DNA of 64,000 bases. Source: Eudorina sp. 2006-703-Eu-15. Its lineage: Eukaryota; Chlorophyta; Chlorophyceae; Chlamydomonadales; Volvocaceae. Each line of letters opens with the position of its first letter. The stretch's first letter is position 1. The position numbers and the translations under genes were made by a program. Below, in pieces: positions 1-11,300 of the stretch. The notes under the pieces were generated by a model, which was given only the letters and a program-made list of their open reading frames with translations, was not told the origin of the DNA and did no database searches. The stretch is from positions 1,037,146 to 1,101,145 of the forward strand of contig BDSI01000020.1 of assembly GCA_003117195.1 (NCBI GenBank), written 5' to 3'.

Positions 1-1036
1 CCCAGCGTCGAACTGCTCAAGCGCTTTTCAATGTACGCGCTGGCGCGCCCCGGCAGTCTGCCCAGGCACAGGAACTTGTCCTTGACATTGAGCGCGCACA
101 CGCGGTTGTGCAGGTACTCAAAGTCAAAGCCCAGGATGTTGTACTCAGTGACAATGTCGGGGTAGACCTCCTGAATCAGGTCACGAAAGCCGAGCAGCAA
201 CATGGCTTCGGTGTCAAACGTGCGCACCTCGGCCCCCGGCACGGGCTCACAGCCGCCCAGCGTCAGCATGATTCGGCGGTCCACCTCGGCATCTGAATGA
301 CAGGGTCGCCCTCAAGTGCCGGCAAGTGCAGCGCATCAAACTTGCGGTGAAGCACCTGTATCATCGCGTCATGGCACAGTTTATGTTGCTGCTGTTGCTG
401 CTGGTACGTCTTCTGCAGCAACCTCGCAATATCATTGCATGCCTCATCCAGTCGCACTGCCTGAGCAGCGCTCAGTGGTGTCACAGTGTACACCTTGCTC
501 ATCACTGCCGCTGGGGGTTTGGATTCTGATGTCACCTTGGCAGGCGCCTGTGGAGCGCCTGGCGCAGTACCAAATGTGTGTCGCTCTCTAATCAATGGGC
601 GTGTCAAGTCCAGCATGAATCGTTCATCTGTCACCTGAGGCGCCTGTGGTAACACCGCTGTAGCACTGGTCATCACCAACCTGCCGCTGCCGCTGCTGTT
701 GCCGGCGTGTCGTTGACGCAGTATGGGTATAGCCAGGTCCACCAATTCTTGAATAGGTTTGCTATAATCTTTTATGGCCACTGGAAAGTCACCGTGACTG
801 CTGGTACACTCAATGTCGAATGCCGCCACCATGAATGCAGTCACTTTGCTTGGCTGCGCGGCGATCTGCGCGTCCGACCTGGGGCACACATGCTGCCACT
901 GTGTCTCGTAGTCCACTCTGCCGCCTTGGCCATGGCCACCGAGGCTAGACAAAGAAGAGCAGAGCAGAGGCAGACACGTTACATTCTTTGAGAGCACCGG
1001 GACACATCGCTGCCTTGCTATCACGGCGCATTTCAT
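1..1036 (-). pseudogene. polB: Giant-virus-type family B DNA polymerase, exonuclease region, frame-broken and cut by the window edge
   Basis: Replicative DNA polymerase of nucleocytoplasmic large DNA viruses; this part carries the 3'-5' exonuclease domain. Reading leftwards, the frame from 1036 to 263 holds an Exo I-type motif (FDIECTSSHGDFP, near 820). A second frame, from about 288 to 1, continues with LTLGGCEPVPGAEV, the Exo II-type YNILGFDF (near 130) and PGRASAYIEKRLSS. Both segments match the order seen in phycodnavirus/mimivirus-like PolB. The frames meet at GDPVIQ / DAEVDRRIML near 288-295, where a shift has occurred and about ten residues normally present (the IGTT-type stretch) seem to be missing. 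The usual T-G-Y-N before Exo II reads T-E-Y-N. A six-glutamine run lies upstream of the break. The polymerase domain would lie left of the window. Seen: the motifs and the frame change. Inferred: an inactivated endogenous viral copy. An intron at the junction is less likely because no GT-AG pair fits. Confidence 0.8.
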
Positions 1037-2356
1037 CTATATACCGTGTTCAGCATCCTGCATACCAGAGACTTGCCAACCCACAATGCAGGCAGCATCT
1101 GCACCCCTTCCCGCCTGCCGGGGTCTCCCTCCCCACCAGGAGAAGAGGAATGTAGGACGTGTGTCTGTCCCTGCAAGCACATCCACGGCGGTCGCACTGC
1201 CAGTGAAACATGCCCCCTCCCAGTAGTCCCTGTCTGAAACATGCATCTGGTGCAGTGCTCCGGGCGGGCGCCGCACTCCACTGTAAACCCCCCCGCCTCT
1301 CTATCATAGCCACGACTGAAACTACGTATGCATGCACACTGCGCCATTGCTGCATGCGCCTCACTTGGTCCAAGCAGTTGTGACGTCCTTATGTACAACT
1401 GTCCATAAACGGAAGCCAGGGATCCAGCTACCAGTGGAGGAGCATTCTCTAGAGCATCGGGTTAAGAGTGCACCATGCCTCCCAGGTCAACACCCAGGTG
1501 CAGGCCTGGGAGCAAATGTCCAGGGGGGTCAACACAAGCAGCACCCATCACGTCAGCACTTGTTGTTACATGATAGGCTGGAAGCCAGCCCTGCAACCCC
1601 TTCCTCAAATCCTCTAACCAAGCTGATTACCCAAAAACAATTTGTCCACATGTTCAGCCGCCCAACGCTCCTGTACATGCCTGGCTGGCCAAACATACGC
1701 ACTTCTCAGCAACCGCTTGGCAGAGCCCACACAAAAGCGGCCGCAGCACTCTCCTGTTTCTCCCTGTAGGCCTGGATCCGTGGGCGGCGAGGTCCTGCGG
1801 AGCATCCCACCAGGGTAAAGAAGTGGACACCCTCGGTAACCGAATGCAAACCTTGGTGTTAATGAGCACGTGTACCTGAAGTTGGTGGGTCCACGGGTAG
1901 CATCTTAATCAACTACGACACATGAAATACAGACACCTGAAATACAGCACAGCACCCGGTGCTCAGCAGGAGGGCACATTCAATTGAAAACTCTATGTGT
2001 CCCGCTCCTACTGCAATAACTCGCATAACAAGCCTCTGCTGGCTGAGGCTGGGTGAGCCTTCATGGCTAGGTCTGTCTACTGCAGGTCCTGAAACAGGAG
2101 GAGAGTCGAGTCCCCCAAGCTATCACTGCCCTGTTCGGGAAGACTGTGCTACAGCTCAACTCCCAAGCCTGGGCTTTTCCGTGCAGCTGTGCTTAGACCA
2201 CCCAGCAGAGGTGCACTCCAACACAACACGCAATCTAAGTAGGACGGGGATCATCCATCTGCAAGGATGCTGGGTTACCAAGGAGGCATGGCACTCATTA
2301 TAGCCTTCATGGGACAGCCATACGACTCCTTGCCCACGCACCTGGTAGTATTCATC
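1037..2356. other. No convincing gene; spacer in the viral remnant
   Basis: Six-frame inspection shows only short overlapping open frames without recognisable motifs. The N-terminal domain of the polymerase should extend into this stretch on the minus strand but could not be followed, so it is either eroded or diverged. Confidence 0.4.
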
Positions 2357-2920
2357 TTACTTGATGATCTTCAAAAGTTCAATCAACGGCGCCCTGTACT
2401 GTCGCATCTCGTTCGGTACCAGCTCGTTCGGTAACAGCGCATTGTTCTCAAGGAGGAGGAGAGCATTTGCGGGGGAGTCCGGCTTGTGGAAGGCGCCGTT
2501 GCTCATGTCCTTGAATCTGCGAACGGCTTTGTAGTTGTCGAGGCTGAGCCCCGTCGCAACGACGGCCTCATCCCAGGCCTTGTTCAACCAGTCGAAGTCC
2601 TCCACACAGGCCTTGGCTTTAGCGTCTTCATCTTTCCGCCTTTCTGCCTGCGCGAGGGTGCCCAGCGTCTTAAGGACGTCGTCCTTGGATGTCCAGGACG
2701 CAGCTGCACTTGCAACTCTGGGCGGAAGATTGCTCGGGATCTGGAACTTCAAGAAGACGTCATCCTCAAATTGGGAGACAAAGTCGCGGTGCCTGTCAAT
2801 GTTCGGAACGCACAGCCGCATTCCCGAAACGAACAAGTAATGTTGCAGGCAGTAGCAGCCACAAAGCAGACAGAGGGTCAGACAGAGAACAGCCAGGGCA
2901 AGGGTAAGCTTACTGGGCAC
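2357..2920 (-). CDS. Unknown small protein with N-terminal membrane segment, probably viral
   Basis: Intronless frame of 187 codons. No ATG opens it: the longest form starts at a GTG inside the end of the upstream frame, and the first ATG lies about 33 codons in. Residues about 4-30 are strongly hydrophobic (LALAVLCLTLCLLCGCYCL), consistent with a membrane anchor or signal anchor. The rest is soluble, charged and largely helical, ending in a short hydrophobic helix (APLIELLKII). It overlaps the end of the frame at 2910-3182 by about 11 bases. Compact, intronless, overlapping frames are unlike the host genes in this window and fit the viral remnant next door. Possibly it is the second half of one protein with the upstream frame, separated by a frameshift. 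Family not recognised. Confidence 0.5.
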   Translation of the reverse strand: MPSKLTLALAVLCLTLCLLCGCYCLQHYLFVSGMRLCVPNIDRHRDFVSQFEDDVFLKFQIPSNLPPRVASAAASWTSKDDVLKTLGTLAQAERRKDEDAKAKACVEDFDWLNKAWDEAVVATGLSLDNYKAVRRFKDMSNGAFHKPDSPANALLLLENNALLPNELVPNEMRQYRAPLIELLKIIK

Positions 2921-3182
2921 AGAAGTCCGTCTTGTCCTTGTGCGCGTTCAGCGTCATGAGCTCACTGCCAAACTGTTCCAGGAGTTTCGAGGCAAGCTGC
3001 ATGACCGAGCCGGCTGAACTTTCCACGGCTCCAACCGCGTTTGACATCGCGGCGCAGTCCTCGGAAAGTTTCTGGTCGGCCTCCTTAAGCCTTGCTACTT
3101 CTGTGTCATGGTGAGTCTTGAGTTTCTTGGCCTTCTCTTTCATTTCTTCATGATTTCGGGCGGATTTCCGAACACCCGACAT
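2910..3182 (-). CDS. Unknown coiled-coil protein, probably viral
   Basis: Intronless 90-codon frame starting at ATG 3182 (a TTG further upstream would add 11 residues). The protein begins MSGVRKSARNHEEMKEKAKK, is rich in K, E, A and L with heptad-like spacing over about residues 10-75, and ends DKTDFCAQ. A coiled coil is the main visible feature; no enzymatic motif is present. Its stop overlaps the beginning of the next frame (2357-2920), giving either a two-gene array or one broken gene. Function unknown. Confidence 0.5.
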   Translation of the reverse strand: MSGVRKSARNHEEMKEKAKKLKTHHDTEVARLKEADQKLSEDCAAMSNAVGAVESSAGSVMQLASKLLEQFGSELMTLNAHKDKTDFCAQ

Positions 3183-3215
3183 TGTCGACAAAACAAAGCA
3201 GTCGAGCCAAGGCAA

Positions 3216-4500
3216 TTGCTTTGCTTTGACAGTGATTGACAGAAAACGCTATACGTTTGCGAAGTGCACATGAAAGCCCTGACGTTACATGCTTTGACGC
3301 TCGTAAGGCCGCACCCGGACCGGATCCCAGCTGGTACGACTGTCGTTCCCACAATTTCTCGCACAGCCAAAACAACGGCGCTTCCCAATCTGAATACAGG
3401 CGCGGTTTACGTAACATTACATTATGATAAAAGTGCTGATTGCCACTTTGGATTTGACGAAATGAGCATCTTTACCAAAGCAAGTTCGCCTGTCCACAAA
3501 ACCTGTCGATTGCATCAAATGAAAAGTGGCACAACGACCCTTTCAGATGTCGAATACCTGGAAATTCAGTAGGAGAGAAAACGCAACGACAGAGACGACC
3601 CCGGTACCTCGCCACCGGAGCCCAGCGCGCCAGGGCAGCCTTTACACTCCGGTGCTCACAAATAGTGTCCCTATGTGGATAAGTCACCTTCTAGGCGGAA
3701 ATGGGTTGGTGCGAGATGCCGCGTGACGGGGTTCCTGTTTCCCCGCCGGCACAGAATCAAAGGAACCGACTACGGCGGGGCAAAAGCAGCGGTTTATGAG
3801 ATGTAATGAAAGCTGATGTTTATTGCTAGTGCAGCGAACGCTCGGGATGGTCTTATAGTAGTACAGTATTGACTGTTGCCACAGCCCCGTCGGCCCGCCG
3901 TACCGCCACGCAACCGTCTGCAGGCAAGACCGCTCACTCGCTCCCCGGCTCGGTGCAAGCCCAGCTAGACTGGTTGCTGCTGTACTGCACCCCAGCACCG
4001 GCTCTCACCGTTGCCACCGCCGCCGTGGCAAAGCGTCCCTGCGGGCGTCGCCGGCGCCGCCAGCCTCCGTCCGGAGCGGCCGGCATGGGTGCCGTGTATG
4101 GCCAAGCCTGCCGGCAAGCTGGCGGTTGATGTCCCCGCGGTGGCGCCGCCACCGCCGCCGGCACCAACGGCGGCGCAGTCCATGTGAGTAGCGACGATAA
4201 CAGCAGATCGGTCCCTTTGGACCTCGATCACTCCATCAGCACTGTGATGCGGCCGGAGGGCAGCGGCGCCGCCGCGTCGGCAGCCGCTGGTGTGGGCCTG
4301 GCCGGCAGCGCCACTGCCGGGCTCGGAGGAACCGCGGACACGGCCGTTACGCCTGCGCGGCCGCCGCCCCCACTCCCGCAGACTCCTTTCACTCGGCAAA
4401 GTGATGTAGTCGTTGCAGTGACGGCATCATCGGCGGCGTTGCAACCGCCGCTGCCACCGCCACCGCCGCCGCCGACGCTGCTGCTGTTGTCTCCAAGGAT
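3216..4500. other. No supported gene; Ala/Pro-coding low-complexity GC-rich stretch
   Basis: 3216-3870 shows no coding signal. 3870-4500 is GC-rich, with GCC/CCG-type triplet bias giving long artificial frames on both strands; none has motifs. It abuts the transposase remnant. Confidence 0.4.
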
Positions 4501-4509
4501 CTGCTCAGG

Positions 4510-5090
4510 GTCATCTTACTTGAAGCATCAAGGATTGCCTAAGAAAAAGCCAAATTATTCTTCTCACAACCTTCCAATCTTGAACAGACAAAACTCTCTT
4601 TCTTGGCAGCACGTAGCAGACACATTGAAGAGGGTAGACTGTTCGTGTCACTGGACGAGACGTCGTTTGGACGTCATGGTCGTGATGTGCGAGGCTACAC
4701 ACCTGTTGGACAGCTGCTTACAATCCAAAAAAGTAGACCCAGAGTGACAACCATTTCAGCCCTGGTGGCAATGACGCGCGATACACTCGTTGCAAGACAT
4801 CATGTGACCGGCGGCTCATTCATTACAACTCGGATCCTGCATGTCTTGAAGCAACTGCAGATCCTGGAGAGGGCAGTCATTTCGCTAGACAACGTCCGTT
4901 TCCACCACGCAAAGGCTGTCAAACAACTTGCACAACGGCGCCAATGGGAACTTCTCTACACACCGCCATACAGTCCGTGGTTTAATCCGATAGAGGCACC
5001 TCTCTATTGGGTGCTGTATACGGCGGGCGCTTCCGTGATGCTATGATTATTTCCGTACAGCAGGCAGCAGGTATGAATAGCAGACTGTAT
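4510..5090 (+). mobile_element. Decayed IS630/Tc1-mariner-type DD34E transposase
   Basis: The catalytic domain of a cut-and-paste transposase is readable. The first acidic residue is in SLDETSF (Asp codon at 4654), the second in ISLDNVRFHH (Asp at 4888), the third in PPYSPWFNPIE (Glu at 4993). The last two are separated by 34 residues, as in DD34E enzymes, and LLYTPPYSPWFNPIE is the family hallmark. The frame upstream closes at a TAA at 4540, while a different frame carries YLKHQGLPKKKP, resembling the end of the N-terminal DNA-binding part. A second shift after EAPLYWVL (about 5010-5020) moves the C-terminal GRFRDAMIISVQQA into another frame that continues to about 5080. So at least two frameshifts inactivate it. 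No terminal inverted repeats or target duplication were identified. It may have entered with the adjacent viral DNA or independently. Confidence 0.8.
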
Positions 5091-8000
5091 TATTGTGGGT
5101 GGCTGGGGTGAGGCAGGTATGTACGGGTGGGAGGCGATTGCCACATGCATGCAGGCGGCGGCCTGTGTGTGATCGAGCGTGTATCACCTAGATAGCTAGT
5201 GATAATCAGTATTTCCACAAGTCGGTGTCCCTCCGCTCTGCTCTGCGCTGCTGGAGGGCAACCAGCAGCTGCTGCTGGCAATCAATGTGCTGAGCGGCTG
5301 AGGGGCCACGTGGCCAGCAGCCCCCGCCTGTATAGCCTGTATGTATGTTTAGGCGGCTTTATATTACATCATCACCTTACATAGATAGCCTCCTGGTGCA
5401 GCAGGCAGCAGGTGACATACACACACAGACGCACGCAGCAGCTGCGTGAGTAGCTGCATGCTCGTGTGGTGTTCGTTGTGCGTGCTGCTTGTCCTATTAT
5501 TTATCAAGTTGTCCCACGGCTGGCGGGACCCCATCCCTTCACGAATGATCGTTTGGTCATCACCTGCCCCGTTGATCGCTTGTGCGGGTTCATTCTCCGT
5601 TTTTGGGCGGGGCCCCAGCGCGAAGCGCGTTCGGGGGGCCCCGCCCCCTAGGATTGCCCATGTCCGTGTGTCCGTGTGTCCGTGGGTAACGGCAAAACGT
5701 TCATTATCCGCTAAACTAATTCGCTATGTTTGTCATATTAATTGTCCTCTACTGCAAGGTAACTTTGGTTTGGCTGAAAAAAATTCTTGGCGCACAAACG
5801 GTCAAAGTAAAGCTCTGCGGTCTCCATGGACCCGGGTCAACGTCCACCCAACGCCTCTCGCGCTCATACTTGCTTCAACGGGTGCCGCGTGATGAATACT
5901 TGGATTAAGAATGGGCGGCGCGTGCTAAATTGAACTTCCATAGTGTTCTGATGTTCGAACATCAAAATGCCACCAACATCAAGATTTGCCTTTCTGTCTT
6001 GCCAGATGAATACAATTCAACAACATGTATTGAACCAAAGTTTCAAGATGCAAAGGGATAGCTAGCATACCGAGTACCAACGAGTCCTCCAGTTCCGATG
6101 GCCGAAGTCCGGGTCTCACCGCGGCTTTTCGCACCCTGTTTTTGCCTTATATTTGCTATGTAACTATTGATGGCAAACGTTTAGAGGTTCACGTCTGCTG
6201 CGGGCGTGCAACTGCAGGGCTGCATGCTTGCCGACAGACCAAACAACTACAGTTTCACGGCAAAACAAGAATGATTTTTGATATCTGCTTGACAGACGGA
6301 TGTGGTAGTGCAGAGGCGTCTAGCGTTACGATAATAATGCAGATGCGGTAACCGCCGTTGGCGGCCTGTACTGCAGGTTGGTTTCGGGGCTACCCTACCT
6401 GCTTGAGCTTGCTCAATCTATGCACGCCGATCCACCTCCAACTTCAACGACACCCTCAATGGCACCCTTTCACTCTCTCACACTCTTGCGTGGTAACAGA
6501 GTTTCCGTTGTAAAGCAAGCGGCCTGTACGGATTGTGGGGGGGCCCGCCCTTTTTCCGGCTTCAAGGAAGCCGAGCCCCTACTTGTTGTCGATCCTCCAG
6601 CTAGGAGTAACGAATTATATATATGTAACTCTGCAAAACCAAGCCACTTGTAATAACCCACTTCAGTTGCATAGATAGATAACGAAGTACTGCAATAATA
6701 CCACTTCGCCAGTGGCATTGCTCCGTCCAGCAGCTGCTGCACCCGCCGTACCCGCCGTACCCGCCGCATGCGATGCAGCGGCGGCGGCAGCCACACAAGT
6801 ACGTCCGTTTGTACAAGCCAAGCAAAGGTGTACTCCGTCACGACATATGCTACAATGAGCTGGTGGCTCACTCAGTGCCATGCATGCGGTTTGAACAGCA
6901 GTCCAACCTCCAATGAGTACGTGCATGCATGCATGTATGTATGCCATCCTGCATCGCTCGATTGCGCAGTAGTCGCCTCTGAGGATTGCTTTGGAAGCAA
7001 CCAAGGTATCATAATCATCTTTAACCAACCAGCAAATACATCCACCCGATCGGTCGTTTCTGCTCCGTCAGCAATCACGCAAGCACGCAATGATAGATTG
7101 ACCCAAGCATGTACGCATACTCCTGCTGCTGCTGTGGACCCTGTAATAACTTGCTCCGGTCAATGGCCGCTCCGGTCAATCAATGGCCGTCGCTCGACCG
7201 CCTATGTCGACTGATACAAGTGCATTATTCACGCATGCATGCACGCATGTAATGCATGCACCATGCACACAATACATCCGCAGACTGTACGGCGGCATGC
7301 ATAGCTACATGATACCTCTTGATACAAGGATAATAAGCAGCAGCAGGTGCACCTGAATGAACGAATATATAGTGTACGTAGAAGGTGTTGTGCAATGGTC
7401 GGCCCTGCTCCGTCCTTAAATACGCGCGGTGCAAAGCACTGTCCCAGCATCTCGAGAAGACTTTGCCAGCTCTCACCTACTACATATGGTATCACATCTA
7501 TCAACACATACACACAGCGGACGGACCTCCTCAAGAATCGATCGATAGAGGCATCCCGCGCGCGGGGCAGCACCATGCAGTACGCAAGGCTTAGGCCGAT
7601 GATGAGTGAGCAGTACGTAGGTACCAACTTCGCCTACCTACCCACCTGAATCTATTTAGCTACCTACACGCACCGTAGCTACTAGCTAGCTAGCTACTTG
7701 ACCGACCTGCCTAACCCTAGCTACCGGCTGGCACGCACTACTATGTACTGTATGTATGTAGTGTAAACTGATCCGGATTGTATCATGAGTAGTGAGATGT
7801 CACAGGGGGACATCTGCCAGCTGGATGCATGGTCATTTTCTGACATGCATATGATAAGGTTCATACATACACATGTATGCATGCATATGCGTGCATGCCA
7901 TGGTGAAACATGGTGCCATGCATACATGCATTTGTACATGCTTACTTTCATAGGTCGATATGCATGCATAAACATCGCTTCTTGGAGACGCGTTGATTTG

Positions 8001-8317
8001 TTGGTTCGTTGTAGCTCTCCAATCAACACGCAGGTCGGTAGGAACCTCGATCATCGACAGCTACGTACCTCACTCGCTCATAATTATTTCACCTAAACAT
8101 AATAATAAAGGCGCTGCATGGATGGACGTACAAGCAAGTGCCACCACACACTACACGGACGCAGTCGTGCGACTGCTTTGCATGCATGTAATGCATGCAT
8201 GCAACGAGCAAGCCGTTAAACAAGCCTTTATTTCGTGCACGTGCATGCTTCGATCGTCACATGTATGGCGGCTGCTGCTGGTATGGATGCATGGATGGCC
8301 ATGGATGCATGTGCGTG
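5091..8317. other. Intergenic: word-repeat-rich, AT-richer sequence
   Basis: No complete gene found. From about 6,900 the DNA is dominated by short palindromic words (TGCATGCA, TAGCTAGC, ACGTACGT) and CATG-rich runs. A GC-rich hairpin with arms GGGCGGGGCCCC / GGGGCCCCGCCC lies at 5606-5649. One possible minus-strand exon is listed separately. Confidence 0.4.
7477..7640 (-). other. Possible exon of unknown minus-strand gene
   Basis: An open minus-strand frame contains a short hydrophobic segment (LIIGLSLAYCMVLP) followed by a basic stretch (RFLRRSVRC) and a second hydrophobic run. It ends at a good donor, GTAG|GTGAGA, with the junction at 7477. The acceptor is uncertain. Codon choice looks more coding-like than its surroundings, but no partner exons were found, so this is only a candidate. 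Confidence 0.2.
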
Positions 8318-11300
8318 TCAGACCGGCAGAGCAGCCACACCACCAGTGGTTGGCGGCACCACCGGGCCATCACCATCAGCAGCAGGCGAAGCTAGCGAAG
8401 CGGGAAAGACGGTGGGCGCACACAAGCCTGGACGGGACGACTGGCCGCGCGGCGGAATGCCCACGGCGATTATGGAGAGCAGCAGCCCGGCGGTCAAGAG
8501 GAGCAGTCCCCACAGGGTCACCTCGGCTGTATGTGTGCATAGCAGGTATGGAGCGAACGAATGAAGGGAGGCGGAAGCGAAATATATAATGACCATCCAT
8601 GGCGGACTGTTGGCGGTTTGTACGTACTGCTTTATGTGTTGCCGATTCTGTGCAATTATCAGAATTGCACGAGAATGAAATTAAACAGGCTCTTCATATA
8701 TAATGACCACGTACTTGCATTTCTTTCGCTAACGTGCGTACCGAAAGCAGTCAAGTAGTTCTCCTAACAAGCTAGCTAGCTACGTAGCTAGGACACAACC
8801 GGTGGATGATGTACAAGACTGCATGTGAGAGAAAAATTGAAATAGTTTGTGGAAATTAAAAATAATGACAGCATTAGTAACAACAACGAATAACAATAAA
8901 AGTTCAAGTAATTGTAATAGTTATACCAAGACTCATAATTAATATACGCCGGGTGTAACCGTGGCACCATGGTCCCGTGGTTATATGTTTTTAGGAACCA
9001 CGGCGCCACGGTTATATGCATATATATAAGCTATGTATATATAAGCTATGTATATATAAGCTATGTATATATATATATAAGCTGTATATATATATGCTAT
9101 GTATATATAAGCTATATATGTATATATATAAGCTGTATATATATGCATATATATATGCTATGTATATATAAGCTATGTATATATATATATAAGCTGCTGA
9201 AAAACATGCATTGCTTCCCCATGCATCCGAGAGAATGGCAACCTAGCTAACCCGCCCCACCCTAGATAGCCAATATATATCAATATGCAGTATCAGGCAC
9301 ATTCATACTGGTTACGTGCGTACGTACATAATAACAAGTGCGTGCATTCATGATGCACATCAATATAAAACATACCTACCAATTCCAAAGTTTGGAAACG
9401 AATCATAGTACTCTTCACCGAAGTAATTGTATGTGATGTCGCTGTACGTCATCGCAGTGAGGACAGCCACCATGGGCGCGCATGAGGCCAGCAGAGCCTG
9501 TACGAATGTGCGTGCGGCGCGGTGCGTGCATGTGCACAGGTAGCTAGGTAGGGGGGCGAGCGGGCGGCGGGGCGCGTGATGTATATATGATGCATTGGCT
9601 TGCGTGGTTTGTAATTTTTATGTAAATGTATGTCGCAAGGCATGGGGCACGCACGCAGTACGGATGTATGTAATTTATAAATATTTGATGACCGTGCTTG
9701 GAAGGAATATTTAGAATCTTGCCAGCGTGCGATGACGCGACGTCCGATCATTATTACTTGCTACGCGCACGCCATCCGTACGAAGTAGGTTTGTAAACGT
9801 TTGTTAAACAACAACAGTGCGTACGTAAGCGCCAGGGTATGTATGTGGCTTACTATATCCCTATCTTATGGCCCGCCGTTTTCCTCCTTGTTAAGCCTTC
9901 TTCGCATTTTTTTCTGTATGGACAACGTTGCGGCGGCTCGGGGTAAACCGCGCGTTCACTCTGCGATTACTAATTCGTTCACTGTTTGATATGACCTTCA
10001 TTACTTTCCGCATTCGATGACTGCCCCCGCCCCCGCGCAAACTACGCAAACGAACCCTTGCATCTATCTATTGCATCCCGCCCCCCTTAGATCTTCTAGT
10101 GGGGCGGGGGCTTTTATTATTAGTAGTATTGTTATTATTTTATTGTTTTATCATTAATTTCAGCAGAGGCAGCACGCATGCTATGGTTCGTTCATCAGCA
10201 GGCTGCTGCTGGCGCTGTCGTAGCTAGTCAGGTCGTGTGTGCACCGGCGTGGGTGTATATATTTGCGATGCCAGCCGTCCGACGAGCGGCGGCGGGCCTA
10301 GCCTAGCTACGTACACCGTACGTGTACAACAGCCTTTGTAGGCAAGGGTTAGCGCGCCCCGGTGTCAATCCGACCTATGCACTTTACTAAATTTTCATGG
10401 GTAATAATAATCGCTCCACACGCAGACGAACGAGACCGTACCTGCTGTGATGCCATGTACGTAGCTATCTACGCACATGCATATTCACGAATGTGTACCT
10501 ACATACGTCCCGCACTAGCTACCTGCCCGCCTGCTATGTACCTGCAGGGTGCCGGTCCACTCGTAAGCCTTGCCGCTGAAAGCCCAAGAGAGTATGACGA
10601 GAACGGTAAGGACGAAGCCATACGATATTCCCCACTGCAAGCCCAGGACGGACGAGGCATGACGCAAGGTATACATGTCGCAAGCGGTTAGAAGTGCGAC
10701 CGATGCATGCAGGGCCAAGAACATCGTCTAGCATAGCCGTTTCGATGGATTCTTATGTTCGACATTTCAAAGCTTACGGGTGGATGGCAAGGACTGCTGT
10801 GTACATGCGCGAGCGCGCGGAGCTATGGCTGGAGCATGCATGCCGTTGCAACGGGCATAGCATAAGCATGCTTGAGCATGCTTGGAATTAAGTCCGGTGC
10901 AACGGTCCTGAGCATGCTCAGAACATCGTATGCCAGCAGATTCCTATCTGTCCGCCCCAATCACATTAATACATATGTTGGACCATGGCATGACGTCAGA
11001 TATCACATGGGTGGCACACGAAAATCTGAGCATCCGTTGATTGGCATGTGCACACGTAATATATACCTGCTGCCTGACCGCGTTCCCAGGCGCCCTATCA
11101 TCAATGGGAAACGCCATGTTAGGGCCCAGCCAACATATGTATGTATTGATGTGGTTGGGGCGGCCAGATATCACATGGGTGGAACACGAAAATCTGAGCA
11201 TGCTCAGGACCGTTGCACCGGACTTAATTCCAAGCATGCTCAAGCATGCTTGTGCCCGTTGCAACGGCATGCTCCCTTACTGCGCGAATGAGCGCTTGAT

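Noticed and set aside
1332..1769. Plus-strand frame of 145 codons in the viral remnant
   Set aside because: No motif, atypical composition and no agreement with the minus-strand viral genes.
3965..4399. Minus-strand Ala/Gly/Arg-rich frame of 144 codons
   Set aside because: Low-complexity GC-rich DNA with comparable frames on the other strand and no motifs.
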